Positions 9,201 to 16,590 of a DNA stretch of 64,000 nt are shown one piece after another; within the stretch, counting starts at the first letter, position 1, and the number at the start of each line of letters is the position of its first letter. The DNA is from Ignavibacteriales bacterium (lineage in GTDB: Bacteria; Bacteroidota; Ignavibacteria; UBA10030), in NCBI GenBank assembly GCA_026390595.1, contig JAPLFQ010000006.1, positions 1 through 64,000 of the forward strand, written 5' to 3'. Both the position numbers and the translations under genes were made by a program. The notes under the pieces were generated by a model. It did not search any database, was not told where the DNA came from, and saw nothing but the letters and a program-made list of their open reading frames with translations.

Positions 9201-10381
9201 CATCGGTTGTGCAGAATCAGACACTCAGCTTCGCCTACACCGCCAGCGATGCGAACAACGATACGCTGAGATACAGCCTGGTCAACCCGCCCCCGGGGGC
9301 GACGATAACGACGGCAGGGGTCTTCAGCTGGAAACCGACAACGACACAACTGGGGGCATATTCTATCGTGGCGGTTGTGAGCGACGGTTTGCTGGCGGAT
9401 ACAACACAAGCAAAGGTGGCAGTGAAGATGTTGAATGTGAAACCGACATTTGTATCGAAGCTGCAGGACACAACGGTAGTGCAGAACCAGACGCTGACAT
9501 TCACTTTCATGGCGACAGATCCGAACGGTGATACGTTGAGATTCAATCTGGTCAACCCTCCGAGCGGAGCAACCCTCACTCCCTTGGGGGTTTTCAGTTG
9601 GAAGCCGACGTCCGACCAGATTGGTGTCCACCCGATCGTAATCATGGTGAGCGACGGAGCACTGGCAGACACGGCCCGGTCAACAGTAACAGTTACAGGT
9701 ATGTCCGTTCCCTCCTCATGGAGTTATGGAAGCAACACTGGCAAGAATTGTACTATTGCAATCAATACATCGATTGACCCGAAGATCGGGTCACAAGCCT
9801 TCCGGATGGGGGATGCTGTAGGAGTATTCTACAAGAGAAACGATTCATTGATCTGCGGGGGTTATGCGGTGTGGATGAGACAGAATGCGGCGATCACGGC
9901 TTGGGGGGATGACAGCCAGACGTCTATAAAAGACGGCTTCTCTGAGGGTGAGGCTCTCACGTTCAAGGTATGGGATTCGAAAGGGGGTAAGATCTTCGAT
10001 GCGACGGTACAGTTCTCGCAGGGCACGCCAACGTACACGACAAACGGGCTCTGCATCCTGAGTTCGCTCGTTGCCTCAACAGCAGTCTTCGTCGAAGACC
10101 AGAATCCTGTGATCCCCGGTTCATTCATCCTCTATCAGAATTATCCTAATCCCTTCAACCCGGCAACATACATTAGCTACGCGGTGGGGGACCGAAGTTC
10201 TGTGTTGATGGAAGTCTTTGATATGCTTGGTAGACGCGTCGCTGTTTTGGTCGATGGAATTGCTCTGCCAGGTGTCCATACCGTGCGCTGGGATGCCACA
10301 TCATCTCCAAGCGGCGTTTACACCTATCGTCTTCGGGCAGGAGAGCTCACTCAATCCAGGCGAATGACGTTGATGAAGTAG
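6248..10381 (+). CDS. Secreted multidomain zinc metalloprotease-like protein with T9SS sorting domain
   Basis: A 1377-residue exported protein. The signal peptide ends near residue 31 (L-H-A-Q). An IPT/TIG domain lies around residues 195-290, followed by a matrixin-like metallopeptidase domain with H-E-F-G-H-x5-G-D at about 411-422, a zinc-binding motif with a plausible third ligand. A chitobiase/hexosaminidase-C-type domain (T-I-R-Y-S-T-D-G-S-E-P-T) follows near 495-515. Several cadherin/Ig-like repeats with V-V-S-D-G-x-x-x-D-T-A run from about 555 to 1150; those in 8900-9700 are nearly identical at DNA level. Two 'WGDD' domains lie around residues 745-840 and 1155-1245. The C-terminus is a T9SS sorting domain. 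GAAGG precedes the ATG at 6248. Likely a surface or secreted hydrolase/adhesin; the substrate is unknown. Confidence 0.85.
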   Translation: MRNNHTSTSILKRFSLTCAFFLSLMSSLHAQQWISSYKEAIQNAGVIVTASVGKLQSEWIEDARGKHIYTHVGLRVMSTLKGETSGQDIVLTVIGGTVGDITEEAIPSPTFKEGEQCMVLLQQGGNALVSGEFGKIEFGHGVAYCENMVVSIDALTQAVEEIIRTPALHASLREVLEQKVLLSTLPMNSTPRQSGLQDAAPVISSITPPKASSGTSTLVTIKGKNFLTAQSSGNVTFYDVTTGGTLGEITAWSDTQIVCVVPGEGMICSGPLVVTNGNGVKSNDFNFLVSFSYRQMRWPGLQPVVKYFVNPNAPDSTGLIAAVNSAAATWNKLGSAMTLKYGGTHTSTASSFNGVNEVLWGEPLPGATASVLIWHRGADILETDMTFSSKMSWTTNGNGTSTVDVQAIALHEFGHFIVLGDLYGRVGDGINDDAKTMGGGADSVSTTLRSRSVFSDDAAGSLWTYGPPGSMVPAPVIAPSSFSNQTPLSIKMFCSSPDVTIRYSTDGSEPTALSDVYYVPISLNAYAGGTIKAKGFKDGWVASPTTSIQLTSAMPQHKPQFTLKLRDTSIVANQNFTFTYRASDSNNDTLVYSLVNAPSGSSLTKTGMFTWTPSYKQWGSFLITAVVSDGRWTDTARATITVTKVNLKPTIISRTPAVIAQSIMNKSVTFGVSASDQNGDALAYTWRVNGLTEKSGLDSTFSRMFSGTAGDAENVICIATDPGGLKDSTIWSFTLITDTVLAPPASWAFRSKTGRTCTIAAYNGMRPTIGTRAFRSGDAVGAFFQRNDSLICGGYGTWQAQSTINPQAESVVITMWGDDDQTTMKDGFAEGENIIFKIWDSRAGVEYKTSAAWKDPYAAGPPQNSTFSTNAVYMFYQLETVLNGKPSFVSKLGNVTVAQNQTLSFTYTATDPNNDAVTFSLVNPPVGASITTLGVFNWKPTTSQLGGYSIIAVVSDGSLTDTALATVTVKMLNVKPTFVLKMRDTSVVQNQTLSFAYTASDANNDTLRYSLVNPPPGATITTAGVFSWKPTTTQLGAYSIVAVVSDGLLADTTQAKVAVKMLNVKPTFVSKLQDTTVVQNQTLTFTFMATDPNGDTLRFNLVNPPSGATLTPLGVFSWKPTSDQIGVHPIVIMVSDGALADTARSTVTVTGMSVPSSWSYGSNTGKNCTIAINTSIDPKIGSQAFRMGDAVGVFYKRNDSLICGGYAVWMRQNAAITAWGDDSQTSIKDGFSEGEALTFKVWDSKGGKIFDATVQFSQGTPTYTTNGLCILSSLVASTAVFVEDQNPVIPGSFILYQNYPNPFNPATYISYAVGDRSSVLMEVFDMLGRRVAVLVDGIALPGVHTVRWDATSSPSGVYTYRLRAGELTQSRRMTLMK
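8890..9690 (+). repeat. Tandem Ig-like repeat units in a coding region
   Basis: Three consecutive units of about 260 bases encode the same Ig/cadherin-like module. Each begins at a K-P-(T/S)-F-V segment, passes through Q-N-Q-T-L-(S/T)-F and G-V-F-(N/S)-W-K-P-T, and ends V-S-D-G. DNA identity between units is visibly high, for example around the AATGTGAAGCC(T/G)ACATTTGTAT junctions near 9166 and 9436. Recent expansion or recombination-driven length change is likely. Confidence 0.75.
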
Positions 10382-10388
10382 AACAGCA

Positions 10389-10415
10389 GAGCGGTCGTGA
10401 CATGCGCGGCCGCTC
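10389..10415 (+). terminator. Hairpin after metalloprotease gene
   Basis: A 9-bp stem (10389-10397 with 10407-10415, one G-U pair) starts 8 bases after the stop codon. It has no good T-run, so it may act as a weak terminator or an mRNA-end hairpin. Confidence 0.45.
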
Positions 10416-10543
10416 CTTGCGGCTCTTCGTTGATTGTCGTCGATAAACGCCCGGGCGGCACATCACGCCGTTCCTGTTACTCTCTCACCGCAAAGCAGCT
10501 TGCACCACAACACATCCTTCCGTACATTACCTTTGAACTTGTT

Positions 10544-10618
10544 CGGGGTGTAGCGCAGTCCGGTTAGCGCACCTGCCTTGGGCGCAGGGGGTCGCAGGTT
10601 CGAATCCTGTCACCCCGA
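10544..10618 (+). tRNA. tRNA-Pro (anticodon UGG)
   Basis: A full cloverleaf can be drawn. The acceptor stem is CGGGGTG with CACCCCG and discriminator A at 10618. The D arm is GCGC...GCGC. The anticodon stem CCTGC/GCAGG encloses C-T-TGG-G-C, and the T arm is GCAGG-TTCGAAT-CCTGT. The anticodon TGG reads proline codons. CCA is not encoded. It stands alone between two plus-strand genes. Confidence 0.95.
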
Positions 10619-10900
10619 CGAAACAGCAATCCGCTTCATGATTCAGTATTGGATAATCCCGCACACCAACGAGAAGGGGAGTCAGATAACTCTGAAAGTG
10701 CCGCTTCTTTGGTTCCGATCACGGCGATCTCCGCATCATTTCACGAGTTCCCACTGTTAAGAATGACATAAATCACGCCTGCGTATTGCCTTTCGCCAAA
10801 GTAATTGATAAGTTTCTCCGTCAAGTTGGCAGAAGCTCAAAAACATGTCTTCCCGGAGAAGACATTGTGGTGTTCTGCAATTTCGGGAGCGGATTATCCA

Positions 10901-11284
10901 GTGAATCAAAAGGCTCTAATCGTCGATGATGAGGATTTCTTCCGCAAGATGGTCGTGATGGGCTTCGAGCGGAATGGGTACACCGTTTTTCAGGCAGACA
11001 ACGGCGAGGATGCCGTCAAGATTGCCGGAGCCGAATTGCCCGATCTCATCCTCCTCGATCTTGTCATGCCCAAACTCCTCGGTTTCGAAGTCTGCCAGAT
11101 GCTGCGCAACGATGACCGGTTCTCGAAAACAGCCATCATCATCATGTCTGCGAAATCGTATCAGCCAGACATGGACAAAGCTGCTGAATTGGGGGCTGAC
11201 GCATATGTCGTCAAGCCATTCGAGCTCAACGACCTGCTGAAGACTGCCAGTGACCACGTGAACAAACGCAAGAACTCGAAATGA
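10901..11284 (+). CDS. Single-domain response regulator (CheY-like receiver)
   Basis: A 127-residue stand-alone receiver domain. The acidic pair is Asp9-Asp10, the phosphoacceptor Asp53 (L-L-D-L-V-M-P), with Ser83 and Lys105 (V-V-K-P-F) completing the active site. There is no output domain. The GTG at 10901 was chosen because it places the first strand (K-A-L-I-V-D-D) at the normal distance and has a GGAG 11 bases upstream; a longer frame from 10805 adds 32 residues unlike the family. Its stop overlaps the start of the metallo-beta-lactamase-fold gene (ATGA), so the two products probably act together. No cognate kinase is adjacent. Confidence 0.85.
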   Translation: MNQKALIVDDEDFFRKMVVMGFERNGYTVFQADNGEDAVKIAGAELPDLILLDLVMPKLLGFEVCQMLRNDDRFSKTAIIIMSAKSYQPDMDKAAELGADAYVVKPFELNDLLKTASDHVNKRKNSK

Positions 11285-12168
11285 TGAAGGTCCGTTTCTG
11301 GGGAACCCGCGGTTCCATTGCAACACCCGGTTCTTCGACGATGCGGTATGGCGGAAATACCTCGTGCGTTGAATTGCGTGCAGGGTCCCACGTCCTCGTG
11401 TTCGATGCCGGCACAGGCATGCGGGAGCTCGGCAACCAACTCATCAAGGAGTTCGCGTCCAAACCGTTGACCGTGCACGTCTTCATCAGCCACACGCACT
11501 GGGATCACATCCAGGGGTTTCCTTTCTTCCTTCCTGCGTACGAAAAGAAAAATACCATCCACCTCTACGGCCCCCCGGGGCGCGACAAGTCGCTCGACAA
11601 GATTCTCACAATTCAGATGGACTCCGATTACTTCCCTGTTGAACTTGGGGCGATGAGCGCAGACCTTCACGTCCACGAATTGCGTGAAGATTTTACCATC
11701 GATGAACTCTCTGTGCGGCACTTCTACCTGAATCATCCTGCACTCTGCCTCGCGTACCGGGTTTCGGACGGGAAATCGAGCGTGGTGTACGCAACCGACA
11801 ACGAGCCGTATCAGGGAACGCTGTTCAAGCATACCCAGAATCCAGCGACCGCGTTGGACTTCCCGACCTACCTTGACGAGAAGTTCGTGGATTTTCTTTC
11901 TGACGCAGACCTTCTGATCGGCGAGGCTCAGTACACATCCGATGAGTACGAAGAGAAACGTGGGTGGGGACATTCCCCGTTGGAATCGGTTGCGCGGTTT
12001 GCCGTCCAGGCCAACGTGAAGAAGTTCGCTCTCTTTCATCACGATCCGCTCCACGACGATGCGTTTGTGGATACCATGGTCAAAGAGGCGGGCCAGATCA
12101 CGAAACACTATAACGGGACGACCGAATGTATCGGCGCCCGCGAGGGACTCGAACTCGATCTCCCGTAA
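11281..12168 (+). CDS. Metallo-beta-lactamase-fold hydrolase
   Basis: A 295-residue cytoplasmic protein of the PhnP/RNase Z-like branch of the MBL fold. Metal ligands are visible as H-T-H-W-D-H (His71, His73, Asp75, His76), with further candidates in Y-A-T-D-N-E-P, and a late H-H-D-P. The N-terminal F-W-G-T-R-G-S and Y-G-G-N-T-S-C motifs mark the subgroup often annotated as phosphodiesterase-like or 3',5'-cyclic-nucleotide-related, but the substrate is not known. It overlaps the receiver gene by four bases. Together they look like a signalling unit in which a phosphorylated receiver controls a hydrolase, which is inference. Confidence 0.85.
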   Translation: MMKVRFWGTRGSIATPGSSTMRYGGNTSCVELRAGSHVLVFDAGTGMRELGNQLIKEFASKPLTVHVFISHTHWDHIQGFPFFLPAYEKKNTIHLYGPPGRDKSLDKILTIQMDSDYFPVELGAMSADLHVHELREDFTIDELSVRHFYLNHPALCLAYRVSDGKSSVVYATDNEPYQGTLFKHTQNPATALDFPTYLDEKFVDFLSDADLLIGEAQYTSDEYEEKRGWGHSPLESVARFAVQANVKKFALFHHDPLHDDAFVDTMVKEAGQITKHYNGTTECIGAREGLELDLP

Positions 12169-12241
12169 GACATCCACGCGCCTCTCCCCGGTTGCAGCAA
12201 ATTCCTGACATCACTCCTTCACTTCGGGGATTTCCATCCTC

Positions 12242-14476
12242 ATGAGAACCTCGCACTCATTTGCAGTTCTTTTTGTGTTCATTCTTGCATCGGACCCTCT
12301 TCCCGCGCAGCTCAAATTCTCGGAACACTCTCTGCTCAGCAGCCCGGAATACGTCAAACACCAGATTCAGATCATCGATGACGCCGGCCTTTTCAACGCG
12401 TTGCGGCTGGATCAGCCGGCGTTGGGGGACGTTGATGCTTCGGTACGGCAGAAGGACTACGCCGGGGCCTTCCGCGCCTGGGGATCATACTGGGACTCCA
12501 AACAGCAGCCGAAGTACGCAACCCAAACCTACCACCTGCTCACCGATACAGAAATGTTGATGGGTTATGAAGATGTCCGGGCTTATGCATCGCGCCATAG
12601 GGACGAGAGCGATACAGTTCTGGTCCGAGCATCGCTCATTCTCAAGAACATTTTCCGGCCATGGGGGGACGTTGTTGTCGAGTTCGGGCCAAAGGTGGAT
12701 TTCAACAGAGAGGTAGGACAATCAGGGAAGTACGGTTTTCACTACTGGGGCTGGTCGAAGGCTCTGATACTCGCTCATCTGAATACCGGCGATCAGCTTT
12801 ATCTCGCCAAGTTTGATGAACTGTTCCATCAATGGTATGAGCAGCGGAACGACATCACGCGGGGTTTTCCCGAACTCGACGTCGTGTACTACGAGCTGGG
12901 ACTGGGTGTCAGGAACAGGATGTTCATCGAGTACTATTTTCTGCCATATGCGCAGCGGTCGACGCGTACCCACGAACGGATGTTGAAGACGATTCTTGCC
13001 GCAGGCCGGTGGCTCTATCAGCTCGAACAATGGGAGGGATATCGCCCCGGAAACTGGCAGATCCACGGGAGCTACATGCTCGCTCAGCTCGGTATGGTGT
13101 TTTCTGAATTCAAGGAATCGCAGGAGTGGCTGAAGCTCGGGCTGCAGAGGCTTGAAGAGCATTTGCGACAGGATTTTTTTGTCGACGGCGGTCACTCGGA
13201 ACGGGCGCCGAGGAACTACACGCAAGCAACATATCTTTCGTATCGCAACCTTTACTATTTGCTCTCAGTCTATCGCAATCGGAAGGACCTCGAGCGGGAA
13301 ATCCGCCAGCGAATGGGAAACACGATCGACTGGTGGATTACCATGCTGGCTCCAACAGGGGAGATTCCGGCGATCAACGACAGCCATCGAGGGCTTTTTC
13401 CGGCCTTTATTCTTCAGGATGGAGCGGAGTTTTATAATAAGCCGTATGTCTATGGTGTCCTGAATAATCTTTTCGGCATCGCCTCCAATGCAGCGGCAAG
13501 CACACTCCCTCCGTTTGCGTCGCGTCATATGCCTGCCTCGGGCTTCACCGTCATGAGAAGTGACTGGACGCGCGATGCGCTCTATATGAACATCAATTAC
13601 GGAAAATGGAACGGCGCTCATACACATAGCGATATGCTCGATGTTGAGATCTACGCGTACGGAAAAGCCTTTGCTGTGGACGCCGGCATTGGACTGACAT
13701 ATGATGACCCTCTCTATATTCCATGGTATAAGTCCTCCCGGGCGCACAATATGGTAACGGTCAACGACAGGAATATGGACCGCGAGGGGATCGAAGGGGA
13801 AAACATCACGTGGAGTGCAAACCCGCTGCTTGAGTATTTCTCAGGCGAACACCGCGGATACGAAACACTTGGAGTGCATCTCCGGCGCCAGATCCTTTTT
13901 GTGAACCATCGCTATTGGGTGGTTCTTGACGAGGCCAGGTGCCGGAAGGGAGGAGATACACTTTCGTGGTACTTCCACACACCGGCAATCCCGGTCCGTG
14001 ACGGTCGGGAGTATTACTGCGCCGGTCAGCCTGGTTTGCTTGTCTATCCGCTTACAGGCGGGGAAACTCCACGCGTCGGTACTTCGATGGCCGCCAGCAC
14101 GCGCGACTTCACGCCGGGAAAGACCGAGCAAATCAATTGGATTGCATTCGATCAGATGTCGAAAGCCGCCAGCACGATGCGGTACAATATTCTTCTCTAT
14201 CCATACCGCAATCAGCGTGCTGCTGTCGAGTATTCCGCAATATCGGAGACACACTTCCGCATCACGTCGCCCGAGGGAACAGACGATCTCTATGTTTCAT
14301 CGGGCCTCACAGGGGACGGGGAGATAGAGACTGATGCCTCGGTGCTGCTCCTTCACCGGGAAGGAAACCAGCCCGTCCGCTACAGTCTTGTCAATGGGAC
14401 GTACCTGCGGGTTCATGGAATGAAGGTGTGGAGTTCAACGCAGCGAGTTGGCGCAGAAGGCATTGTGCCGGATTAG
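12242..14476 (+). CDS. Heparinase II/III family polysaccharide lyase
   Basis: A 744-residue exported protein with a signal peptide to about residue 22 (L-P-A-Q). An alpha/alpha-barrel fills residues about 50-400 and a heparinase II/III-type beta-sandwich follows, the architecture of alginate, heparin and related uronate lyases (PL12/15/17-like). Candidate catalytic residues are N271 and H274 in N-W-Q-I-H-G-S, plus His460/His462 in A-H-T-H-S-D. A-H-N-M-V-T-V-N near residue 503 is also family-like. No lipobox or T9SS tail is present, so a periplasmic location is likely. It stands alone and no sugar-uptake genes flank it, so the substrate cannot be inferred. Confidence 0.85.
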   Translation: MRTSHSFAVLFVFILASDPLPAQLKFSEHSLLSSPEYVKHQIQIIDDAGLFNALRLDQPALGDVDASVRQKDYAGAFRAWGSYWDSKQQPKYATQTYHLLTDTEMLMGYEDVRAYASRHRDESDTVLVRASLILKNIFRPWGDVVVEFGPKVDFNREVGQSGKYGFHYWGWSKALILAHLNTGDQLYLAKFDELFHQWYEQRNDITRGFPELDVVYYELGLGVRNRMFIEYYFLPYAQRSTRTHERMLKTILAAGRWLYQLEQWEGYRPGNWQIHGSYMLAQLGMVFSEFKESQEWLKLGLQRLEEHLRQDFFVDGGHSERAPRNYTQATYLSYRNLYYLLSVYRNRKDLEREIRQRMGNTIDWWITMLAPTGEIPAINDSHRGLFPAFILQDGAEFYNKPYVYGVLNNLFGIASNAAASTLPPFASRHMPASGFTVMRSDWTRDALYMNINYGKWNGAHTHSDMLDVEIYAYGKAFAVDAGIGLTYDDPLYIPWYKSSRAHNMVTVNDRNMDREGIEGENITWSANPLLEYFSGEHRGYETLGVHLRRQILFVNHRYWVVLDEARCRKGGDTLSWYFHTPAIPVRDGREYYCAGQPGLLVYPLTGGETPRVGTSMAASTRDFTPGKTEQINWIAFDQMSKAASTMRYNILLYPYRNQRAAVEYSAISETHFRITSPEGTDDLYVSSGLTGDGEIETDASVLLLHREGNQPVRYSLVNGTYLRVHGMKVWSSTQRVGAEGIVPD

Positions 14477-14889
14477 GCGGGGTGGTTCTTCCTTCAACTG
14501 AGCGGGGGGCTGCTCTTCCACACTTCTGCATTCAAAGTTCAATTGTTCGGTGTTCGATGTTTTTCTGAACATCCGATATCGAACTCTGAATGTTAAAGGT
14601 GGCGTCAGGTATGCAGCGCCTCTCTAGTGTTGTGTCTCGGAAGGACCTTGAAGAAGTTCACACCAAGTCCGAGAGATCAAGGGAGAGATCAACGTAAACT
14701 CTCATGCAAAAAACACACACCCCTCGGTCCCCTCTCGCGCCCCACGTCCCCGCACACGAGAGGGGACGTGTGATTCCTTGGTTCAAGCCTGCATTTGATC
14801 TTTTTCGAAGTTTGAACAGTCCCCTCTGTGCGGTTGCTTGTGTGTCAGGGAGAGGGGATGTATGGGGTGTGTGCTTTTTCAGCAGTCTT
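14477..14889. repeat. Nested inverted-repeat element between convergent genes
   Basis: A 413-base gap between two gene 3' ends. From 14708 to 14879 it is a set of inverted repeats. The outer arms (14708-14723 and 14864-14879) match at 15 of 16 positions. Inside are 14727-14737 with 14757-14767 (11 bp perfect), the overlapping alternative 14743-14751 with 14762-14770 (9 bp), and 14820-14827 with 14851-14858 (8 bp). Upstream, near 14550-14595, a separate GTTCGAT/ATCGAAC palindrome is present. No credible protein is encoded. It could be a miniature transposable element, a bidirectional terminator or a structured RNA. Confidence 0.65.
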
Positions 14890-15696
14890 CTACAGCCCGG
14901 TGAGCCGTGCACTGATCTCCCACAATCGCGCGCGGAGGGGAGCATCATGGGTGACCGGCGATGACGGTGATTCCTGTCTCTCCTGGAAGTACTTCCCTGT
15001 CACTCCGTCGACCTCCGGTGAGGTGACCAGATAGAGGAGAGTCTCAGCCCCATCCGCTGTGCTCGCACCGGTGATATTGAACCCGGTCCTCAGGAGCTTC
15101 GTTCCTATGACGCCTGGGTGGAGACAATTGGATGTGACGCCGGTGCCTGCGAGCGCGTCGGCAAGTCCATATGTGAACAGCACGTTTGCGAGTTTTGAAA
15201 GAGCATACGAGCTGTACCCGCCGAAGCTTTTCTCAGCCTGAAGATTATCGAAGTCCAGTTTCCCCCTTGTGTGAGCCACAGAGCTGACGGTGACGACGCG
15301 CGCCGGAGCGCTCTTTTTGAGGAGATCGAGAAGCAGGTTTGTCAGGAGAAATGGGGCGAGGTGATTCACAGCGAAGGTTGTTTCAAATCCTTCTGCGGTC
15401 AATCGTTTCTCGTTCATGAAGACGCCCGCATTGTTGACCAGGGTGTGGAGTACCGCGTGGCGCTGTTTCACTTCGGCAGCAAGCTGACGGACATTGGCCA
15501 TCGAAGAAAAATCTGCGATGAACAGTTCAACGTTCTTGTTCCCGGTTGCAGAGCGAATCTCTTCGACGACATTCTCCCCGCGGCGGGCATCTCGGCCGTG
15601 GACCAGGACCGTCGCCCCTAATGCTGCAAGCTCGAGCGCCGCCTGCCGGCCGATCCCATCGGTAGAGCCTGTGATAAGGATGGTCTTATCCTTCAT
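14890..15696 (-). CDS. Short-chain dehydrogenase/reductase
   Basis: A 268-residue classical-type SDR. The nucleotide-binding T-G-x3-G-I-G lies at residues 9-16, N-N-A-G at 88-91, Ser138/Ser139 in the catalytic-Ser position, and the Tyr164-x3-Lys168 pair (Y-A-L-S-K). Best resemblance is to the retinol-dehydrogenase/WWOX-like SDRs. H-G-R-D after strand 2 suggests NADP(H). It is convergent with the lyase gene and shares no obvious operon, so the substrate is unknown. Confidence 0.85.
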   Translation of the reverse strand: MKDKTILITGSTDGIGRQAALELAALGATVLVHGRDARRGENVVEEIRSATGNKNVELFIADFSSMANVRQLAAEVKQRHAVLHTLVNNAGVFMNEKRLTAEGFETTFAVNHLAPFLLTNLLLDLLKKSAPARVVTVSSVAHTRGKLDFDNLQAEKSFGGYSSYALSKLANVLFTYGLADALAGTGVTSNCLHPGVIGTKLLRTGFNITGASTADGAETLLYLVTSPEVDGVTGKYFQERQESPSSPVTHDAPLRARLWEISARLTGL

Positions 15697-15838
15697 GTAC
15701 TACCTGCTTTCAATGACAACCAGAAGAGAACTCAAAGGTCTATTCGAGCGACAGGATCTCGGCGAGCCAGAGGGCGGTGTATCACACCGCCGGCATCGCC
15801 GACGGTGAATATACAGGAGGATGATGGAAACAGCAAGA

Positions 15839-15878
15839 GGCGGGCCGGACCAAGAGAATTCTCTGATCCGGTCCCGCC
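15839..15878 (-). terminator. Terminator-like hairpin after Spy-like gene
   Basis: On the minus strand a GC-rich stem (15867-15878 with 15839-15849, one bulged base) lies about 30 bases past the stop of the 15906-16292 gene. It probably ends that transcript. Confidence 0.55.
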
Positions 15879-15905
15879 CCCAGTAGAACGTCAACAGTGA
15901 TTACA

Positions 15906-16292
15906 TCAATTGCGCGGCGGACGACCCATCCCTCGCTGCTGCTGTTGTTTTAGGATTTCATCGTACTTCGTTGCTTGTTCTTTTGTCAGCAAAGCTTTGA
16001 TGTCCTTGGTCTGATTGTCGCGGAGCTCTGTCATGGCCGCGCGCATGGCATCCATATCGCCCTGGAGTTCGTTTCTCTTGTCCATCATTACCTTCTGGTA
16101 TTTTTCCATGACGGCAGCTACTTTGGCAATCGTTGCAGTATCGAGTGAAAGCTGTTTCCCAAGTGTATCTGCGCGCTGCTTTGGAGACATCCTCATGCCT
16201 TGTCCCTGTGGCTGGGCAAATGCGACCTGCATCAAGCCGGCGATGATAACCATGACCGCAAGGGTAAAGAGGCGGTGTGTGAGTGATTTCAT
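15906..16292 (-). CDS. Spy/CpxP-like periplasmic protein
   Basis: A 128-residue exported helical protein. The signal peptide (about residues 1-28) ends V-A-F-A-Q. The mature part has charged helices, L-T-K-E-Q (an LTxxQ-like box) and a glutamine-rich tail. This matches small periplasmic chaperone or metal-stress proteins of the Spy/CpxP type, or FCB proteins of that general shape. The start at 16292 gives a normal signal peptide; an upstream in-frame ATG at 16346 would add 18 residues. Function is only inferred from shape. Confidence 0.7.
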   Translation of the reverse strand: MKSLTHRLFTLAVMVIIAGLMQVAFAQPQGQGMRMSPKQRADTLGKQLSLDTATIAKVAAVMEKYQKVMMDKRNELQGDMDAMRAAMTELRDNQTKDIKALLTKEQATKYDEILKQQQQRGMGRPPRN

Positions 16293-16424
16293 ATGTGTGC
16301 TCCGTTCTAGATGGTTGTAGAATGTGTGAATTAAAAGTACGAACAATACAGGAAAGACTTCAAACAGGTTGTGAAATTATGACTTCGATTCAGCCTAGGA
16401 AGATCCTGAAAAACGAAAGAAGAC

Positions 16425-16562
16425 CGCCACGAAGACACCAAGTCACAAATTCAATTATTGTGAAACGGCTTCGTGCTTCCGGAATTGAAACTTCTTGATT
16501 CAAACCCTTCCAGTCTTTTACGCCAGAGGCGCATGAGCCTTTTGCTCAGTGCCTTTGTGGCG
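16425..16562. repeat. MITE-like inverted repeat (CGCCAC-type)
   Basis: Left arm CGCCACGAAGACAC (from 16425) and right arm GTGCCTTTGTGGCG (to 16562) are inverted copies matching at 12 of 14 positions. The 138-base unit lies between two minus-strand genes and encodes nothing. Degenerate relatives occur at 38755-38893 and 52676-52762. Confidence 0.6.
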
Positions 16563-16590
16563 AAAGAAATCGGTTTTTCCGCACCCTGCT

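Noticed and set aside
11161-12177. 338-residue open frame on the minus strand
   Set aside because: Exactly antisense to the MBL-fold gene; no motif or ribosome site.
14704-14964. 86-residue open frame
   Set aside because: It overlaps the nested inverted repeats and the 3' end of the SDR gene.
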